Positions 52,344 to 62,208 are shown, counted from the first letter of the stretch. The stretch: 64,000 bases of DNA from an uncultured Eubacterium sp. (GCA_910584795.1 CAJUBZ010000009.1:1-64000), one strand, 5' to 3'. A program made the numbers and translations. The notes: generated by a model not told the origin, from the letters alone.

Positions 52344-53738
52344 TTATTCCGCCATTATTCCATTGATTAACTCTATACACGCCAGTTTTTCTGCTTTGTC
52401 TGTACAGATAGATAACGTGTTATAAATGTAATCCTGTAATTCACTGATATTATTAAAGAAAATAGGAAGTTCCGATAACACGGCTGACATTACCGCCCTG
52501 TTAATCATCTTATCATTTTCTGCAAACAATGTTCTGTATGCACTTACCAATTTTTCTTTTTGTCCTTCTAAATAAATATCATCAACCACCGCTGTATCTT
52601 CTGACCTGTCCATCTCCACAAACATACTGTCTGAATTGAGTTTCGGAAGTTTCCATATAATATCATACTGTTCTTTTAAACCAAGGTCATTGATTTTCTC
52701 TGAATAACTGTCTTTTATCTGGTCTGTAATATCAAAAGATGAAAGCATCGGATATAATTTTTCCTGCTCACCCTCTAACATAACAAACATATCTTCTATT
52801 TCCTCTAAAGACTTTGGAGAAAACTTGTCCATAAATAACAGATTAGTGTCCTTTACGATCTCATCACAGGCAATTACAACATTATCTGACTTTTTATAAG
52901 AATCAGTGTATAGCACCAGTAACAGGTCATTTAAAATTTCCTGTATCATCATGCAACTGTCCATTTCGTCATCAATATAAGTCGTAATATCTGACAATTT
53001 ATCTTTCATCTCATTATAGTCTGCTTCTGACATGTCCTTAAACTTCATATCATTTAATTGTTCAAAAGCCTCTAAAAGATGTGGATAATTCGTTTCCATG
53101 GTATCTGTACTGTCTAACATCGAGCAGGTGCGAATCATATACAAAAAGTCATTTAGACCTTCTCTCGTTCCACCATTATAAATACTCATTCCATTTGACA
53201 GCATCTCAAAGAATTTGTTTTTTGTAAGACGTACCGGAAGCTGTCCGATAACATCTTTGATTTTACTGTTAATCATCATGTTATCTTCATCTTCCAGAAT
53301 AAACTGCATCACCTGTCTGGTATAGTTTTCATCACTGTATCCACTTGGATAACTCTCATCTTTAAAACGATACTCGACACGGTTTAATGCATGTTCATAA
53401 ATATTATATCTGTCTACAAAACAGGTAATATCTCTTACCTTTCCAATAATCCGGCTGCGAATTTCTTCTAGTTCTGAAATTTCCTCAGACAAATCGCCGG
53501 CATCACACATATATTTTTCAATAGAGTCATTTATTTTATCTACAAACTCCTGATATCCCGGTGTAATCATTCCACCATCCTCGGATGTTACAACATAGTA
53601 AGTATAATAGTTCATTGCAAGACGTATCATTGCATATTTATTATTTATTTCCATAAATCTGCCATAATATTCCTGCAAACTATAATCTATGTTTTTATTT
53701 TTTAACAAGTCTCCAACAATCTTTTTCATAATGTTCAC
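52344..53738 (-). CDS. Large acidic conserved hypothetical protein
   Basis: 464 residues, helical, acidic and soluble, without signal peptide, membrane segment or recognisable catalytic motif. Features: GRFMEINNKYAMIRLAMNYY, many Glu/Asp-rich helices, and repeated Met-Asp clusters. The GTG at 53738 or the ATG three codons later could be the start; neither has ideal spacing from GAAAG. It starts 10 bases after lysA and is followed by a coupled 105-residue gene. I do not recognise the family; it may be restricted to Lachnospiraceae. Confidence 0.72.
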   Translation of the reverse strand: MNIMKKIVGDLLKNKNIDYSLQEYYGRFMEINNKYAMIRLAMNYYTYYVVTSEDGGMITPGYQEFVDKINDSIEKYMCDAGDLSEEISELEEIRSRIIGKVRDITCFVDRYNIYEHALNRVEYRFKDESYPSGYSDENYTRQVMQFILEDEDNMMINSKIKDVIGQLPVRLTKNKFFEMLSNGMSIYNGGTREGLNDFLYMIRTCSMLDSTDTMETNYPHLLEAFEQLNDMKFKDMSEADYNEMKDKLSDITTYIDDEMDSCMMIQEILNDLLLVLYTDSYKKSDNVVIACDEIVKDTNLLFMDKFSPKSLEEIEDMFVMLEGEQEKLYPMLSSFDITDQIKDSYSEKINDLGLKEQYDIIWKLPKLNSDSMFVEMDRSEDTAVVDDIYLEGQKEKLVSAYRTLFAENDKMINRAVMSAVLSELPIFFNNISELQDYIYNTLSICTDKAEKLACIELINGIMAE

Positions 53739-53747
53739 GATTCTTTC

Positions 53748-55004
53748 TTAGTCCATAATATCGCAGAAATCAAATGTAGCAAAATAATCCTTCGGTGTCT
53801 CTGCTCTTCGAATCATTTCCACTGTTCCATCTTCTTTCAGAAGTAACTCTGCTGAACGAAGGCGGCCATTATAGTTATATCCCATAGCAAATCCATGTGC
53901 ACCCGCATCATGAATATATATATAATCACCCATATCAATCTTTGGAAGTTTTCTGTCAATAGCAAACTTATCATTATTCTCACACAAACTTCCTACCACA
54001 TCATATGTTTCTGTACATGGTGCATCTTCTTTTCCAAGTACTGTCAGATGATGATATGAACCATACATAGCCGGTCTCATCAGATTTGCCGCGCAGGCAT
54101 CTACCCCAATATATTCTTTGTAGATGTGTTTCTCATGAACTGCCTGTGTAACTAATGCACCATATGGTCCCATCATAAATCTTCCCATCTCTGTAAAGAT
54201 TGCCACATCACCCATTCCTGCAGGTGTAAGAATTTCTTCATATACCTTTCTGACCCCTTCACCGATTGCCATAATATCATTTGGTGTCTGATCCGGTGTA
54301 TATGGAATACCAACACCACCGGAAAGATTAATAAACTTGATATCTGCTCCTGTTTCCTTTTCCAGATTTACTGCCAATTCAAAAATTGTTTTTGCAAGCA
54401 TTGGATAATATTCATTTGTTACTGTATTAGATGCTAAAAATGCATGGATTCCAAAGTTCTTAACACCCTTCGCTTTTAAAATCTTAAACGCTTCTACAAT
54501 CTGCTCCGGTGTCATGCCATATTTTGCATCTCCCGGATTATCCATGATACCATTGCAGACTTCAAAAACTCCACCCGGATTATATCTGCAGCTGACTGTC
54601 TCAGGGATTCCACATTCTTCTTCCATTGCTTCAATCATTGTAATGTCATCCAGATTAATAATTCCACCTAAGTCATTACAATATTTAAATTCGCCTTTTG
54701 GAGTTTCATTAGATGAAAACATAATTTCATCATTTCTGAAACCTAACTTATCTGCAATCATAAGCTCCGTATAAGAAGAACAGTCAACACCACATCCTGC
54801 TTCTTTTAACTTTTTAATAATAAATGGGTTTGGAGTTGCTTTTACAGCAAAATACTCTTTAAACCCTTTATTCCATGAAAAAGCCTCATTTACCTTTCTG
54901 GCATTATCCATAAATCCTTTTTCATCATAAATATGAAACGGTGTAGGATATTTCTTTACAATCTCCTCAACCTGCTCCTTTGTCACAAATGGTTTCTTTG
55001 TCAT
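53748..55004 (-). CDS. lysA: Diaminopimelate decarboxylase-type PLP enzyme
   Basis: 418 residues. Fold-type III alanine-racemase-like barrel with the PLP lysine Lys55 in EYFAVKATPNP, GVDCSSYTELMIADKLGF, the glycine loop NLSGGVGIPY, FTEMGRFMMGPYG, and the substrate-site GSLCENNDKFAIDRKLP. It would make lysine from meso-diaminopimelate, the last step of the pathway. The GSLCENND form is a DapDC-group variant common in Clostridia; a related decarboxylase is not excluded. AGGAGG precedes the ATG; no lysine riboswitch is visible upstream. Confidence 0.88.
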   Translation of the reverse strand: MTKKPFVTKEQVEEIVKKYPTPFHIYDEKGFMDNARKVNEAFSWNKGFKEYFAVKATPNPFIIKKLKEAGCGVDCSSYTELMIADKLGFRNDEIMFSSNETPKGEFKYCNDLGGIINLDDITMIEAMEEECGIPETVSCRYNPGGVFEVCNGIMDNPGDAKYGMTPEQIVEAFKILKAKGVKNFGIHAFLASNTVTNEYYPMLAKTIFELAVNLEKETGADIKFINLSGGVGIPYTPDQTPNDIMAIGEGVRKVYEEILTPAGMGDVAIFTEMGRFMMGPYGALVTQAVHEKHIYKEYIGVDACAANLMRPAMYGSYHHLTVLGKEDAPCTETYDVVGSLCENNDKFAIDRKLPKIDMGDYIYIHDAGAHGFAMGYNYNGRLRSAELLLKEDGTVEMIRRAETPKDYFATFDFCDIMD

Positions 55005-55092
55005 TTTCTCAGTCCTCCTAAATTGTTAATTCTTTTCTATGACTACTTTTGCATATCGTGCATTTTATAGTTTATAAATATTTACTATGTAT

Positions 55093-56586
55093 TTATCTTC
55101 CATAAATATCACACAAATATCTAAGTTTTTCTATTTCCTCCGGTCCAAACTGCCTCTGTAACATTCTCCAGCGCCAATTTGTTCCCATAGAGGATGGAAG
55201 ATTCATTCTTCCTATATTTCCAACTTTTAAGACATCCTGCATTTGGAAAATCACCAAATCTGCCACGCTGGCATACGATGTCCTAAAAATCTTATCAACC
55301 AACTCTTCAATAGAGCCATTTCTACATTCCATGTATTCACGAACATATCCTAGTTCCCAATATTGCAGCCCTGTAAAGTATCCCATTAATGTATCATTAT
55401 CATGAGTTCCGCCATATGCCACAGTATTTTGTGTCCAGTAATATGGTAAATGGTCATTCTTTCTGTTGCCATCAAAGGCAAACTCCAAAACTTTCATTCC
55501 CGGATATCCTGATTTTTGTAACACTTTTACTACTTCCGGCATCTGAACACCTAAATCCTCGGCAATAATTTTTTTATCACCAATAGACTCATTAATTACT
55601 TCTATTAGTTTCAAACCCGGTCCTTTTTCCCATGCTCCGTTTCTGGCATCTTCATCTTCTGCCGGTATTGCATAATACTTAACCATGCCAATAAAATGGT
55701 CAATGCGGATTACATCATATAATCTGGCAGAGTGTTCCATCCGCTTTCTCCACCATGAAAAATCTTCTGCTTCTAACTTCTTCCAATCATATAAAGGATT
55801 TCCCCATCTCTGTCCTGTTTCTGAAAATACATCCGGTGGTACACCGGCTACTTTCGTAGGATTTAATTCCTCATCCAACTGAAATAATTCTGTATGCTGC
55901 CATACATCCGCCGAATCCATTGCAACATATAATGGTATGTCTCCAATAATTTTAATATCCTTTTCATTGGCATAATCTTTTAATTGATTCCATTGTTCAT
56001 AAAACTTATACTGAATAAACTGATAAAATTCTATATCATCCTTTAACTCTTCGTTTAATTCCTGCAAAGACTGTTCGTCTCTGCATTTAATTTCTCTCTC
56101 CCAGTCCGTCCATGAAGTTCCTTCGAACTTATTTTTACAGGCACTATAAAGACAATAACCTTCCAGCCAGTATTCATTTTCCTTTAAAAATGTTTTATAC
56201 TCCTCTAAGTTCTCATGACTACTGTTTTTAAAAGCAGCCCGCAGTACTTTGAATCTGGAATTATAAATTAATCCATAATCCACATACTGTTCTTCCATGT
56301 TCCACATAAAACGATTCACATAATCTCTTTCAAGCAGTCCCTCTTCCACCAACATGTCTAAATCAATAAAATAAGGATTTCCTGCAAAAGCGGAAAATGA
56401 TGCATAAGGACTATCTCCAAAACTGGTAGGGCCCAAAGGAAGAACCTGCCAAAATTTTTGTCTTGCTTTCACCAGATTATCAACAAAATCGTATGCACTT
56501 TTTCCAAAGCTTCCAATACCATAAGGCGATGGCAAACTGCTGACAGGCATCAATATTCCTGCACTTCTATCAAATCTCTGCTGCAT
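55093..56586 (-). CDS. malQ: 4-alpha-glucanotransferase
   Basis: 497 residues from MQQRFDRSAGILMPVSSLPS; AGGAGG precedes this ATG and gives the normal family length. GH77 enzyme that rearranges alpha-1,4-glucans. Motifs: SPYASFSAFAGNPYFIDLD, GDIPLYVAMDSADVWQHTEL, nucleophile region VIRIDHFIGM, acid-base IIAEDLGVQMPEV, and the TVAYGGTHDNDTL site. It starts 17 bases after the rhomboid-like gene and shares its promoter; no other glycogen gene is present. Confidence 0.97.
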   Translation of the reverse strand: MQQRFDRSAGILMPVSSLPSPYGIGSFGKSAYDFVDNLVKARQKFWQVLPLGPTSFGDSPYASFSAFAGNPYFIDLDMLVEEGLLERDYVNRFMWNMEEQYVDYGLIYNSRFKVLRAAFKNSSHENLEEYKTFLKENEYWLEGYCLYSACKNKFEGTSWTDWEREIKCRDEQSLQELNEELKDDIEFYQFIQYKFYEQWNQLKDYANEKDIKIIGDIPLYVAMDSADVWQHTELFQLDEELNPTKVAGVPPDVFSETGQRWGNPLYDWKKLEAEDFSWWRKRMEHSARLYDVIRIDHFIGMVKYYAIPAEDEDARNGAWEKGPGLKLIEVINESIGDKKIIAEDLGVQMPEVVKVLQKSGYPGMKVLEFAFDGNRKNDHLPYYWTQNTVAYGGTHDNDTLMGYFTGLQYWELGYVREYMECRNGSIEELVDKIFRTSYASVADLVIFQMQDVLKVGNIGRMNLPSSMGTNWRWRMLQRQFGPEEIEKLRYLCDIYGR

Positions 56587-56603
56587 TTTCTGCCTCCTGA
56601 TTT

Positions 56604-57530
56604 TTAATGATGTTCGTGAGTAAACAGGTGGTCCTGACAATACTCTTTATTCCCTGAACACTTTGAGCAATATCTAAATGTGAGATTCGGATCATCTAAC
56701 TCTGTCCGCCCACATATAACACATTTATGTCTTGCTCCATTCGCATATGTTTTTGGTTTTGCCTGTCTCACCGACTGCTTATACTCATGCCGCCTTTTTG
56801 CCTGTTTCGGATTGAAACGTGCACGATTTTTTCCAAAAATAATATAAATTAAGAAGTTTAATAATGAAACAAAAATCAAAACTGTAACTGTAATACCTAC
56901 AACAAAACTACCTGTTTTAAATGCTTTAAAAATATCATATATTAAATATGCTCCATACAAATATCCAAACCATTTTATTCTTATCGGAACCAGAAAATAC
57001 AACATTAATTGTTCTTCCGGATACGTAACTGCATATGCTAAAAAAATAGACATATTGATATAATAAGTACTGACAAATAAACCGATAAATGTCCCAAAAA
57101 ACTGTCCCGGACTGATAATGCCGTAACTCAGCATCTGTGCTGTAATTTCACCAGGCAGTATTCCTGCACTATATAAAATAAGCATGACAACATATAAAGC
57201 TAATGCCCCTATTATTGTAAATAATAAACCAGAAAACATATATACATTATATTTGTATGTTCCCCATGTATGTTCTAACCCTCTTCCTAACTGATAATAC
57301 AAAATCAGCATAATAATAGTAAATACACCTAATACCTCTGGCGGCATCAGAATCCATGTTATAATCCTCCACACCTGTCCATGAAAAATCATATATGGAT
57401 CAAACATGAGAAGCTGATACATATCCGGACTAAGTATTTGTATAGCATAACCAATGATGTATGCAACTATCAGATATAATGACAAATTCGGTATTGCATA
57501 TCTGCCTAATTTTTTTTCAAATTTTGACAT
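56604..57530 (-). CDS. Inactive rhomboid/Derlin-like membrane protein with zinc-finger tail
   Basis: 308 residues from MSKFEKKLGRYAIPN, with AGGAG at good spacing. Six hydrophobic helices (about 12-33, 60-80, 95-125, 130-150, 160-200, 215-240). The rhomboid L1-like segment GQVWRIITWILMPP and LGRGLEHTWGT are present, but the catalytic GxSG serine is absent (GTFIGLFVSTYY), as in Derlins and inactive rhomboids. A C-terminal zinc module follows (HKCVICGRTE...YCSKCSGNKEYCQDHLFTHEHH). Function unknown; a role in membrane-protein quality control is a guess. First gene before malQ. Confidence 0.8.
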   Translation of the reverse strand: MSKFEKKLGRYAIPNLSLYLIVAYIIGYAIQILSPDMYQLLMFDPYMIFHGQVWRIITWILMPPEVLGVFTIIMLILYYQLGRGLEHTWGTYKYNVYMFSGLLFTIIGALALYVVMLILYSAGILPGEITAQMLSYGIISPGQFFGTFIGLFVSTYYINMSIFLAYAVTYPEEQLMLYFLVPIRIKWFGYLYGAYLIYDIFKAFKTGSFVVGITVTVLIFVSLLNFLIYIIFGKNRARFNPKQAKRRHEYKQSVRQAKPKTYANGARHKCVICGRTELDDPNLTFRYCSKCSGNKEYCQDHLFTHEHH

Positions 57531-57591
57531 ATTTTTTACTCCTGTTTTTCCTTTTAGGGTATTGTTCCCCATATATAAATAACCATCTTAC

Positions 57592-57620
57592 AGTATAGTT
57601 TCTACACCTTAGTTTGTCAA
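57592..57620 (-). promoter_or_regulatory. Sigma-A-type promoter of the rhomboid-like gene and malQ
   Basis: Minus-strand TTGACA (57615-57620) and TATACT (57592-57597) are 17 bases apart, about 60 bases before the start codon. The stretch 57621-57801 beyond it is A/T-rich and shows no gene; the plus-strand promoter of the activase gene must lie here or in the repeat. Confidence 0.85.
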
Positions 57621-57801
57621 ACTACTTTGTCCTTTATTTACGAAAAACAAATCTTATTAATCTTTTATTCATTATCTAAATATACTTTATATAAGCATAG
57701 TTTTTTCTTGGAATTGTCTTTTCAAGATAGTTGAGTTTTCTTCCTATTTATTATATAATAAATAGTCGTTTTTGATATTTTTTGTCAATTAGCGCAATTT
57801 C

Positions 57802-57943
57802 GTGACAGTTCAGCCACCAGCTCGAAAATCCGTAGGATTTTCGAGCTGTGGATGCTCACCATATGAAACAGAATAGATATGACAAATTGCCTGCAAGCAG
57901 TTACTTGTTATATCTGTTTTGTCTCGCATGGCTGAACTGTTAC
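57802..57943. repeat. CAAG-type cruciform element A2, upstream of the activase gene
   Basis: 142-bp unit and the best-preserved copy. Outer arms pair over 15 bp with one G-U (57802-57816 with 57929-57943). Arm 1 is a perfect 14-bp hairpin, CAGCTCGAAAATCC-GTA-GGATTTTCGAGCTG split by a 3-base loop (57818-57848). Arm 2 (about 57868-57885 with 57905-57922) carries CTG-CAAG-CAG (CAAG 57894-57897). It ends 24 bases before the activase start codon. Confidence 0.9.
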
Positions 57944-57966
57944 CATATTAAGGATAAGGTGAAGAT

Positions 57967-60900
57967 ATGGATAAAAATGATTATTACAGTTTGGGTATTG
58001 ATATCGGTTCTACTACCGTGAAAATTGCAATACTTGATAAAGAAAAAAATATTATTTTTTCAGATTACGAAAGACATTACGCAAATATTCAGGAGACTTT
58101 AGTTTCTTTATTAAAAAAAGCACATGACAAACTGGGATCTATTGTATTGTGTCCTATGATTACAGGTTCCGGCGGTCTTGCACTTTCAGAACATTTAAAA
58201 ATTCCATTTGTCCAGGAAGTTGTTGCTGTTTCCACTGCATTGGAAGACTATGCTCCCCAGACAGATGTTGCCATCGAATTAGGTGGAGAAGATGCAAAAA
58301 TCATTTACTTTACAAATGGTATTGAACAGAGGATGAATGGTATCTGTGCAGGAGGTACAGGTTCTTTTATCGACCAGATGGCATCTCTTTTACAGACAGA
58401 TGCTTCAGGTTTAAATGAATATGCAAAAAACTATCAGGCAATTTATCCTATTGCAGCGAGATGTGGTGTTTTTGCCAAAACAGATATCCAGCCTTTGATT
58501 AATGAAGGTGCTACCAAAGAAGATTTAGCAGCTTCTATTTTTCAGGCTGTGGTGAATCAAACGATTTCCGGTCTTGCCTGCGGTAAACCAATTCGAGGTA
58601 CTGTTGCATTTTTAGGAGGACCCCTTCATTTCTTACCCGAATTAAAAAAAGCATTTATACGAACATTAAAATTAGATGATGAACACATTGTAGCTCCAAA
58701 GCATTCTCACTTATTTGCCGCAACCGGTGCTGCACTAAATCATAAATCCAGCGTTCGTGTAAATATTGTAGATTTATATGAGCAATTATCAAAAGGTGTT
58801 AAGATGTCCATGGAAATCAAACGTCTTGACCCATTATTCCACAATCAGGAAGAATACGACAAGTTTTTAACAAGACATAAAAAAGCTGAAGTAAAAAAGG
58901 GCGACCTTACATCATACAAAGGAAACTGCTTTCTCGGTATTGATTCCGGTTCTACCACCACGAAAGCTGCTTTAATCGCTGAAGACGGCTCTTTACTCTA
59001 CTCATTTTACAGTGGAAATAACGGAAACCCTTTACAGACAATTATTGATGCCTTAAAGGATATTTATAAAAAATTACCGGAGGATACTCATATTGTACGC
59101 TCCTGCTCCACAGGATATGGTGAGGCTTTGATTAAAGAAGCGCTTATGTTAGACGAAGGCGAAGTAGAAACAGTCGCTCACTATTATGCCGCTGCTTTCT
59201 TTGAGCCACAGGTAGATTGTATTCTGGACATAGGCGGACAGGACATGAAATGTATTAAAATCAAAAACAATTCTGTAGACAGCGTTCAGTTAAATGAAGC
59301 CTGTTCTTCCGGATGTGGTTCTTTTATAGAAACATTCGCAAAATCATTAAATTTTTCTGTACAGGATTTTGCGAAAGAAGCATTATTTGCTTCTAACCCT
59401 ACAGATTTAGGTACGAGATGTACTGTTTTTATGAACTCAAATGTAAAGCAGGCCCAAAAAGAAGGTGCCAGCGTAGCTGATATTTCATCTGGTCTTGCTT
59501 ACTCTGTTATTAAAAATGCCTTATACAAGGTTATTAAAATATCCGATGCAAAGGATTTAGGCCGCAAAGTAGTTGTTCAGGGTGGTACATTCTATAATGA
59601 TGCCGTCCTTAGAAGTCTGGAAAAAGTAGCCGAAATACATGCCATCAGACCGGATATTGCCGGTATCATGGGTGCCTTTGGTGCTGCTTTAATTGCAAAA
59701 GAAAGATATCATGGAGTATCCACTACATTGCTTTCTCTAGAGCAATTAGAAGCATTTTCTTATGAAACTTCCATGACAAGATGCAAAGGCTGTACCAATG
59801 CCTGTCTCCTTACGATTAACAAATTTTCCGATGGGCGTCATTTTATCAGTGGTAACCGATGTGAAAAAGGTATTGGCGGACAAAAAAATAAAGAAAATAT
59901 TCCAAACCTTTTTGAATATAAATTACAGAGAATATTTGGCTATAAGCCTTTAGACATAGATAATGCCCCTAGAGGAGTTGTTGGTATTCCAAGAGTCCTG
60001 AATATGTATGAAAATTTTCCTTTCTGGGCTACGTTTTTTAAGGAATTAGGATATCGCGTCATTCTTTCACCGGAATCTTCCCATAAAATTTACGAGATGG
60101 GTATTGAGTCTATTCCGAGCGAATCCGAATGTTACCCTGCCAAACTTGTACACGGACATATTGCATGGCTCATTAAAGAAGGAGTTAAATTTATTTTTTA
60201 CCCTTGTATTCCATACGAGCGAAATGAAACTCCTGATGCCAACAACCATTATAATTGTCCAATAGTTACATCATATGCAGAAAATATTAAGAATAACGTA
60301 GAAGAATTAGAAGATTCTTCGATAAAATTTATGAATCCTTTTATTGCTCTTACCAATGAAGATACAATTACAACACGTCTCGTGGAAGAGTTTTCAAAAG
60401 AATTCGGCATAAAAGAAATTGAAATAAAAAATGCAGCACATCTTGCATGGGAAGAACTTCTTGCCTCACGGACAGACATTGCCCGCAAAGGGGAAGAAAC
60501 GCTAAAATATATGGAGCAAAATGGTAAACGTGGTATTGTTCTGGCAGGACGTCCATATCATGTAGACCCTGAAATCAATCATGGTATTCCTGAGCTGATT
60601 AATTCATATGGTCTTGCTGTCTTAACAGAAGACTCTATCTCTCATCTGGCTGAGGTTGAACGTCCATTGATTGTTTCCGACCAGTGGATGTACCATTCAC
60701 GGCTTTATCGTGCTGCCAACTATGTTAAAACGAGAGATGACCTTGATTTAGTACAGCTAAATTCTTTTGGCTGCGGTTTAGATGCCGTTACAACAGACTG
60801 TGTCAGTGACATTCTAACAAAATCAGGAAAAATTTATACAGTTTTAAAAATTGATGAGGTAAATAACTTAGGCGCTGCAAGAATTCGTATCCGTTCACTG

Positions 60901-62208
60901 CTAGCTGCAATCAGAGTTCGTTCCGAGAACAAATTTGAACGGTATATTCAGCCTTCTTCCATTAATAAGGTGGAATTCACAAAGCAGATGTATGATGATA
61001 AATACACTATTCTTACACCACAGATGAGTCCAATTCATTTTAAGATGTTACAATCAGCACTCAATTCCTGTGGATATCATTTTGAAATTATGGAAAGTAA
61101 AAAATCCTGTGTTGATATGGGATTAAAATATGTAAATAATGACGCATGTTATCCTTCCCTAATTGTGGTTGGACAGATTATGGAAGCTCTGCTCTCCGGT
61201 AAATATGACTTAAACAAAACAGCAGTAATAATTACCCAGACCGGTGGCGGCTGCCGTGCCACGAACTATATCGGATTTATCAGAAGAGCGCTGGAAAAGG
61301 CAGGTATGGGACATATCCCTGTACTCTCTCTTTCCCTGCAGGGTCTGGAAAAAAACAGCGGTTTTAAAATCACTCCAAAATTTGCCTTAAAGGCAGTTCA
61401 AGCTGCATTATATGGAGATTTATTTATGAGAGTCGTATATCGGACCAGACCTTATGAGGTTAATGAGGGGGAAACCAATGCCCTTCATAAGAAATGGGAA
61501 TATAAACTCTGTAAAGAATTATCTCATAAAAAATTAGGCATCAGACGTTTTAAAAAGAATATGAGAAAAATTGTAGAGGAATTTGATGCAATTCCTGTGA
61601 AAAATATTAAAAAACCCAGAGTAGGTATCGTAGGTGAAATTTTAGTCAAATTCTCTCCTACTGCCAACAATGACTTAGTGAAACTTTTAGAAGCAGAAGG
61701 TGCTGAGGCTGTCATGCCGGATTTGGCAGACTTCTTCTTATACGGATTTAGAAATGCAACATTTAAACACGACAATCTTGGTTTTGATAAAAAAACAGTC
61801 CGTCTCAGCAATCTTGGAATCCAAGGAATTGAATGGATGCGTAATTCTGCCAAAAAAGCTTTAATTAAGAGCAAACATTTTACTCCTACTTCAGATATCT
61901 GGGAAATGAGTCAAATGGCTGAAAAAGTGGTTTCTATCGGTAACCAGACTGGCGAAGGCTGGTTCCTTACTGGTGAGATGCTTCATTTAATTCATGACGG
62001 TGTCCCAAATATCGTCTGCACACAGCCATTTGCATGTTTACCAAACCACATTGTAGGAAAAGGTGTTATTAAAAAATTGCGTACGATGTATCCGGAAGCC
62101 AATATAGTGGCGGTGGATTATGACCCTGGTGCCAGTGAGGTAAATCAACTGAATCGCATCAAACTGATGCTGGCTACAGCCAATAAGAGATTATCAAAAG
62201 ATAAATAA
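57967..62208 (+). CDS. Large acyl-CoA dehydratase activase-type ATPase (BadF/BcrA family, double)
   Basis: 1413 residues. Two ASKHA ATPase domains of the 2-hydroxyacyl-CoA dehydratase activator type: domain 1 (about 8-270, LGIDIGSTTVKIAILDKEKN, CAGGTGSFIDQM) and domain 2 (about 320-590, LGIDSGSTTTKAALIAEDGS, DIGGQDMKCIKIK, ACSSGCGSFIETFA). Then a Cys cluster (RCKGCTNACLL), a DUF2229 domain (VVGIPRVLNMYENFPFWATF) and a long C-terminal part with COG3580-like motifs. Such proteins bind a [4Fe-4S] cluster and use ATP for low-potential electron transfer. No dehydratase subunit genes are adjacent, so the partner is unknown. AAGGTG precedes the ATG. Monocistronic. Confidence 0.93.
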   Translation: MDKNDYYSLGIDIGSTTVKIAILDKEKNIIFSDYERHYANIQETLVSLLKKAHDKLGSIVLCPMITGSGGLALSEHLKIPFVQEVVAVSTALEDYAPQTDVAIELGGEDAKIIYFTNGIEQRMNGICAGGTGSFIDQMASLLQTDASGLNEYAKNYQAIYPIAARCGVFAKTDIQPLINEGATKEDLAASIFQAVVNQTISGLACGKPIRGTVAFLGGPLHFLPELKKAFIRTLKLDDEHIVAPKHSHLFAATGAALNHKSSVRVNIVDLYEQLSKGVKMSMEIKRLDPLFHNQEEYDKFLTRHKKAEVKKGDLTSYKGNCFLGIDSGSTTTKAALIAEDGSLLYSFYSGNNGNPLQTIIDALKDIYKKLPEDTHIVRSCSTGYGEALIKEALMLDEGEVETVAHYYAAAFFEPQVDCILDIGGQDMKCIKIKNNSVDSVQLNEACSSGCGSFIETFAKSLNFSVQDFAKEALFASNPTDLGTRCTVFMNSNVKQAQKEGASVADISSGLAYSVIKNALYKVIKISDAKDLGRKVVVQGGTFYNDAVLRSLEKVAEIHAIRPDIAGIMGAFGAALIAKERYHGVSTTLLSLEQLEAFSYETSMTRCKGCTNACLLTINKFSDGRHFISGNRCEKGIGGQKNKENIPNLFEYKLQRIFGYKPLDIDNAPRGVVGIPRVLNMYENFPFWATFFKELGYRVILSPESSHKIYEMGIESIPSESECYPAKLVHGHIAWLIKEGVKFIFYPCIPYERNETPDANNHYNCPIVTSYAENIKNNVEELEDSSIKFMNPFIALTNEDTITTRLVEEFSKEFGIKEIEIKNAAHLAWEELLASRTDIARKGEETLKYMEQNGKRGIVLAGRPYHVDPEINHGIPELINSYGLAVLTEDSISHLAEVERPLIVSDQWMYHSRLYRAANYVKTRDDLDLVQLNSFGCGLDAVTTDCVSDILTKSGKIYTVLKIDEVNNLGAARIRIRSLLAAIRVRSENKFERYIQPSSINKVEFTKQMYDDKYTILTPQMSPIHFKMLQSALNSCGYHFEIMESKKSCVDMGLKYVNNDACYPSLIVVGQIMEALLSGKYDLNKTAVIITQTGGGCRATNYIGFIRRALEKAGMGHIPVLSLSLQGLEKNSGFKITPKFALKAVQAALYGDLFMRVVYRTRPYEVNEGETNALHKKWEYKLCKELSHKKLGIRRFKKNMRKIVEEFDAIPVKNIKKPRVGIVGEILVKFSPTANNDLVKLLEAEGAEAVMPDLADFFLYGFRNATFKHDNLGFDKKTVRLSNLGIQGIEWMRNSAKKALIKSKHFTPTSDIWEMSQMAEKVVSIGNQTGEGWFLTGEMLHLIHDGVPNIVCTQPFACLPNHIVGKGVIKKLRTMYPEANIVAVDYDPGASEVNQLNRIKLMLATANKRLSKDK

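Noticed and set aside
55005..55092. Possible lysine riboswitch before lysA
   Set aside because: Only 88 bases separate the genes, too short for an L-box, and no matching motifs are present.
34504..57943. CRISPR array as explanation for the dispersed repeats
   Set aside because: The copies are far apart, palindromic, of variable sequence and not separated by regular spacers; no cas gene is present.
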